Source of the DNA: Zygnema cylindricum
Lineage: Eukaryota; Streptophyta; Zygnematophyceae; Zygnematales; Zygnemataceae
Length of the DNA stretch: 64,000 nucleotides
Assembly (NCBI GenBank): GCA_037447655.1
Contig: JBBHKE010001196.1
Location: 62,001-126,000 of the forward strand
Direction of reading: 5' to 3'
Within the stretch, counting starts at the first letter, position 1, and every line of letters begins with the position of its first letter. A program made the position numbers and the translations under genes. Shown here one piece after another: positions 60,046 to 64,000 of this stretch. The notes beneath the pieces were generated by a model, which did no database searches, had not been told where the DNA came from, and saw nothing but the letters and a program-made list of their open reading frames with translations.

Positions 60046-61484
60046 CACCGTGAATTGTTATTAGCGTATAAAATTTATTATTGTTAACAATAAATTAGTG
60101 TCATTAATGTTAATTTGTGTATCAATCCCATTGTCAAAATAATGTTTAATTGTAATTTATCTATAACGTTGAATTAGATATACAGGATCCGTCGCCATTA
60201 CATATATGTTAAATTAGGTAGAAGTACAAAGTTTGACGCTCCGTACCAGGTCGCGTCCTTCAAGTGTAATAAATCCATAATTCTAATTTTGGTTTGCGGG
60301 TAAATAATCATAACGTCGTTCATAATTATACACTAAAATAGGAACGACTAAAATTCGAAGAAACGTATAGGTTTTTGTCTTTTCACTCAAATTTATTCAT
60401 GACTCTAACAAGTGTTTTTTTCATGAACGGTGAATATGATTACAATAAAACACGTGCGAGGACAACATAGGACAAAACGTACATTGTCACGTCATACAGT
60501 CTATTCCATACTTCAGTTTGTAAAACACAGTTACTTAATAATGCTACGTAACCGTATAACTTTAATATATTCAATATGTTCAGTTTCGTATTGTGTAATG
60601 AACGAAACAATAACGAGCGGTGATCCATATTTACGCTTTGTTTCACATAACTTACATTGAACTGAATGATTGATTTTAATTTCCTTGTCGTTCGCGGGGA
60701 GAACGAACGTTGTATGACGTTAAATAAGAACCATTTACTTTAATAAGGTGCATGATGAAATGCTTCATTTGAATTCATGCATAGTAATACTAGGATTTAA
60801 TTCTAATAAGATTGCGTTTAGTCGTATCAAACGGAGAACAAACTTGTTATTTTTATCACTATTAATTCTAATTGAATGTAAAATGGAGAACAAACCACTT
60901 TTTAGGATACACGTGAATTCTAATTGGCGCTAATACGCCGACAAAAGCAGATCAACCGCCAGCGTAAGAGTATCATTTGTTGTTGCCGAAAACACGTTGT
61001 CTGATTAATATCCACGTATTTGTAAATTTGGTCAACGATCCTAGATGATGATAGAAAATTTGATTGTCATAGTAACAAAGCTCGCATTTCGTCCCATCAA
61101 CTTTTTACTATACAACCTGTTAGTTGGAGGTGTTTCCATGACGCTCAACATTTTTGTTCACAATGTGAGTTTTGAAATATTCAGCCAAATTTAACCAAAT
61201 TTTATGTGTTCTTGCTTCTATTCCCGCGTTTCTAAATATTTATAAAATTGAAAGCAAAACAAAAGTTAAAATTTTGAATTTTTAACGAAAATGAGCAGAA
61301 TGGCAATTCCCTCCATTATTATTGCGCAAATCAACATTCACTTGCACCTCGTGTATTATATAAATGTATATGTGAAAATAACAAAAACACTACCCCCTCT
61401 TTGTCCTTATTTGCTTAGGTTGCCATTTTCCTCCTTGTCGGTTGTTCCTTATTTTTATTTATCAAGTGATATAAGGGGTTTGAA
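60046..61484. other. gene-free AT-rich region
   Basis: Weak similarity near 60240-60290 to the inverted-repeat arm at 53093-53140 (GACGCTCCGTACC). Otherwise nothing recognised. Confidence 0.5.
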
Positions 61485-62150
61485 AGTACACTTGACGGGT
61501 TTCAATGATATATAAACAATGACGCGACGGCTAATAACACCAAACTAACGACGAGGGACAATTTATGCACGTACGCAAATTTGAACCGTGTAGAATATGT
61601 TTTGATCGGACGACCATCATTCCAACCACCATCCGAAGTGAGCTTTTGGCAACATTCGGAGATAGCGTCATGCGGAGCCACGTGGCGCCACATTATTGAT
61701 ACCGGAGATGATGGGAGGAGAAAGCATGGCTCCCAATTTGACAGGCGTCACCTTGTAGGCCATGTCGTACAATGGCCGTACAATAAGTACATCGCCCATT
61801 TTACCTTCTTCTACTTTATCGTGTACCTATTGGACTAAGGTTGGGTTTTAGGTAGTCGTGAGTAGGCAGACCAAGAAATAGTGAAATTTAGGTACCTCTC
61901 TCTAAGAGAGCTTGTAACTGTAATTGTAATCTTTGACCAGCCATAACTTATTGCTTAGGGGAGCAAATTCAATATTTCTTTTTGCGTTTGACTCAAAGGA
62001 GAGTCTTGTTCTCCGAGGGATGAGGTTTGTTACAATATTTGTGTGTCTGGGAGGCGCTTATTCCGTTCGAAAGTGAAAGGGGAAAATATTATCCTACAGG
62101 CTTTACATAAAATGCTTTTTCTCTAGGTCAATGGAGACCACACAATTGCA
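61485..62150 (+). repeat. copia-H 5' LTR, left-truncated
   Basis: Matches the inner two-thirds of the solo LTR 8619-9505 (inverse orientation) and ends ACACAATTGCA before the PBS. The first ~200 bp are missing or unrecognisable. Confidence 0.85.
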
Positions 62151-64000
62151 GGTTATGGGACCACCCTCTAGGGAACCCATATTTGATGGATCACACTTTC
62201 TTTATTGGGAAATGATGATGGAGGGAGAACTCTTTGAGAAGCACCTATGGGCATAGTGTCCGGACAAGTTCGATGCCCACCTCCACCTGGGTTTGGAGGA
62301 ACGCGTTTTTAAGGAACCTCCGCCACTACAGCAGCCAGAACCGCTGACACCATCACCAAGAATGAAGATGTGGAAGGAGAGTTGATTGTTAAGGAAGGAG
62401 AAAAAGGAGGAGCTGCAACTCAAGTGACACCATTACCGAATGTGATACTGACAACAACACCACCAGCATCAGTGACAATGGTTTAGACCGATAGATCTGA
62501 GCATAAAAAGTGGAACTACAAAGACAAGGTTGTTAAGCTCTTAATTCTTACAAACGTAGCGAAAGGCATTGCCATTCCCCTTATGTATGCAAATCTTCAT
62601 CTCAGATTTGGATATCACTAGTTAACAAATATAAGAGTGGATCATTGCAGCAGCAATAGTTGGCGAAAAATAAGATTGCAACCTATGCTTATAAAGGAGG
62701 AAGCATGAAAAATTATTGCAATGATTTAGGAGCATTATTTGGAGAGCTAGAGAGTGCAAGTAACTCATGGTCTGAGAGACAAAGAGTGAACACATTGATG
62801 ATGAAACTACCTGAAGAGTATGAGAATATTATTTACCGATTCGAAGACATAGGAGATAGCAATTAGAATTGGGAAGACACAGTGGGAATGGTTTTACCGA
62901 AAGAAAGCACCATAGAGCTTAGGAGAGGGAGTCCAAGTGTTCAATCATTGTTTACAGGAGCTGATTGGCAGAAGCGTGATGAGGAAAGAGGGAAAGATTC
63001 CTATCGAAACTTTAGAGGAGGAGGACAAGGAGGTGGCAGATTTTATCGACAAGGGAGAGGAACTTCTCGAGGAGGATTATGTCACTTCTGCCAGAAACCG
63101 GGAGACTAAATGGCAAATTGTGTCTTGCAAATCTTTAACTGAAATATGGACAAAGAACCTCAAAGGATGGAGGAAGGAAAAAGGCTTTCTTGACTGAAGT
63201 TCATGATGAGGAAGAGGATAAAGTAACCGAACCGGAATAGGAGCTTGAGGAGCTTCTTCTTAATCCGAAAAACATTAAGAAGCATGTCGACATTCCACAA
63301 AGACAAAAGTGTGCTTTTGGAGGTAAGAGGATGGGCGGATCATAGACTCAAGGGCCTCAATGCATATGTGCAAAGATAAGAGGTGGTTCACTAAACAAAG
63401 AAAGATCCCAACAGTTGAGATAGAGTATGCAGATGGTAAAGTAGAAACCACAAATCTTGTTCGAACTGTTAACGTAAAGGTTATAATGATACAAAGGCCT
63501 CAATTGTAACACTCTCAAACGTTTTTAACATTCCAGCGCTTAGCAAGAACCTAGTCTCAACGGCTGTCCTAGATGATAAGGAGTTTGAAAGTAGAACTAG
63601 GAAAGGAATCTTCACAGCAAGCTCTGATGATGAGGTCTATTTCATAGTTGACAAGGGACATCAAGGAATGTTCGGAATTGTACTTTGCAATGAAAAGAGT
63701 GTTTTCTACTCGTGTGCAAATGATATAATGCTTTGGCACAAATGGTTCGGGCATGTACATCTAGATAGATTAAACAAATTGAAATAAAAAAAAATAGTGG
63801 AGGGTAATACTTTTGAAGATGATTAGACCTTCGATGATTGTAGTGGATGTGCCTATAGGAAGATTCATAGACTTCCATTTCCAAAAGAAACCACATTTAG
63901 AAGAGAGAAAGTATTGGATCTAATTCACACTGATGATTGGGGACCTGCTAGGTATTCTTCACATAGGGGGAAAAGATGGATGTTAACCATCATAGATGAT
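62131..64000 (+). pseudogene. copia-H gag-pol 5' part, runs off the window
   Basis: Gag starts at ATG 62131 inside the LTR; the PBS GGTTATGGGACCACC (62151-62165) follows. Readable pieces in several frames: gag core (KLPEEYENIIYRFED), CCHC knuckle CHFCQKPGD with the His lost, protease IIDSRAS (Gly changed to Arg) near 63340, pre-integrase WHKWFGHVHLDRL near 63735, and integrase zinc region DCSGC and IHTDDWGPA near 63930. Many stops and frameshifts. The rest lies beyond 64000. Confidence 0.88.

Overview
This window reads as gene-poor, repeat-packed nuclear DNA of a eukaryote, most likely a plant. Nearly everything recognisable is retrotransposon: Ty1/copia gag-pol remnants on both strands, Ty3/gypsy (chromovirus) fragments, solo LTRs with 5-bp target duplications (TSDs), and small terminal-inverted-repeat elements. 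I found no convincing host gene, rRNA gene, authentic tRNA gene or CRISPR array. The plant assignment is an inference. The copia primer-binding site (PBS) is complementary to the anticodon arm of initiator tRNA-Met with a GUGGG stem, the plant form as I recall it. I cannot name the species.

Layout. 1-11.3 kb: an old minus-strand copia element (copia-G) is split by copia-A (134-6544, perfect TSD CTTAC, gag-pol broken by only two stop codons) and by a solo LTR (8619-9505, TSD GTTGG). 11.3-21.6 kb: a solo LTR, a minus copia tail, an (CT)n run and assembly gap, a gypsy fragment, a decayed plus copia (copia-J) and another solo LTR (20499-21641, TSD GCAAC). 21.6-23.6 kb: AT- and pyrimidine-rich DNA without genes. 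23.6-33.4 kb: minus-strand gypsy chromovirus whose reading frame continues past the chromodomain; it is split by the internally deleted copia-F, which itself holds a solo LTR (TSD CTGTG). 33.5-49.7 kb: minus-strand copia-D, interrupted by the full-length plus-strand elements copia-C (35465-41894) and copia-E (42668-48960). 50.8-53.4 kb: a long inverted repeat with arms of about 1.2-1.3 kb around a 74-bp spacer. 53.5-60 kb: three diverged copies of one repeat, one inverted, carrying a hAT-like non-autonomous element (56813-57652) whose empty site survives in a sister copy. 61.5-64 kb: 5' part of copia-H, running off the window.

The copia subfamilies A, C, E, F and H belong to one lineage and share an unusual design. 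The gag ATG lies in the last ~20 bp of the LTR and the PBS is inside gag codons. The LTRs end in U5 with two adjacent hairpins whose stems covary between subfamilies. Each LTR also carries, antisense to transcription, a tRNA-like module with A-box- and B-box-like motifs. The combination of a half-tRNA PBS inside gag and a tRNA-like module inside the LTR is the most interesting signal here. The nested insertions give a relative chronology: G before A and H-solo; gypsy before F before D-solo; D before C and E.
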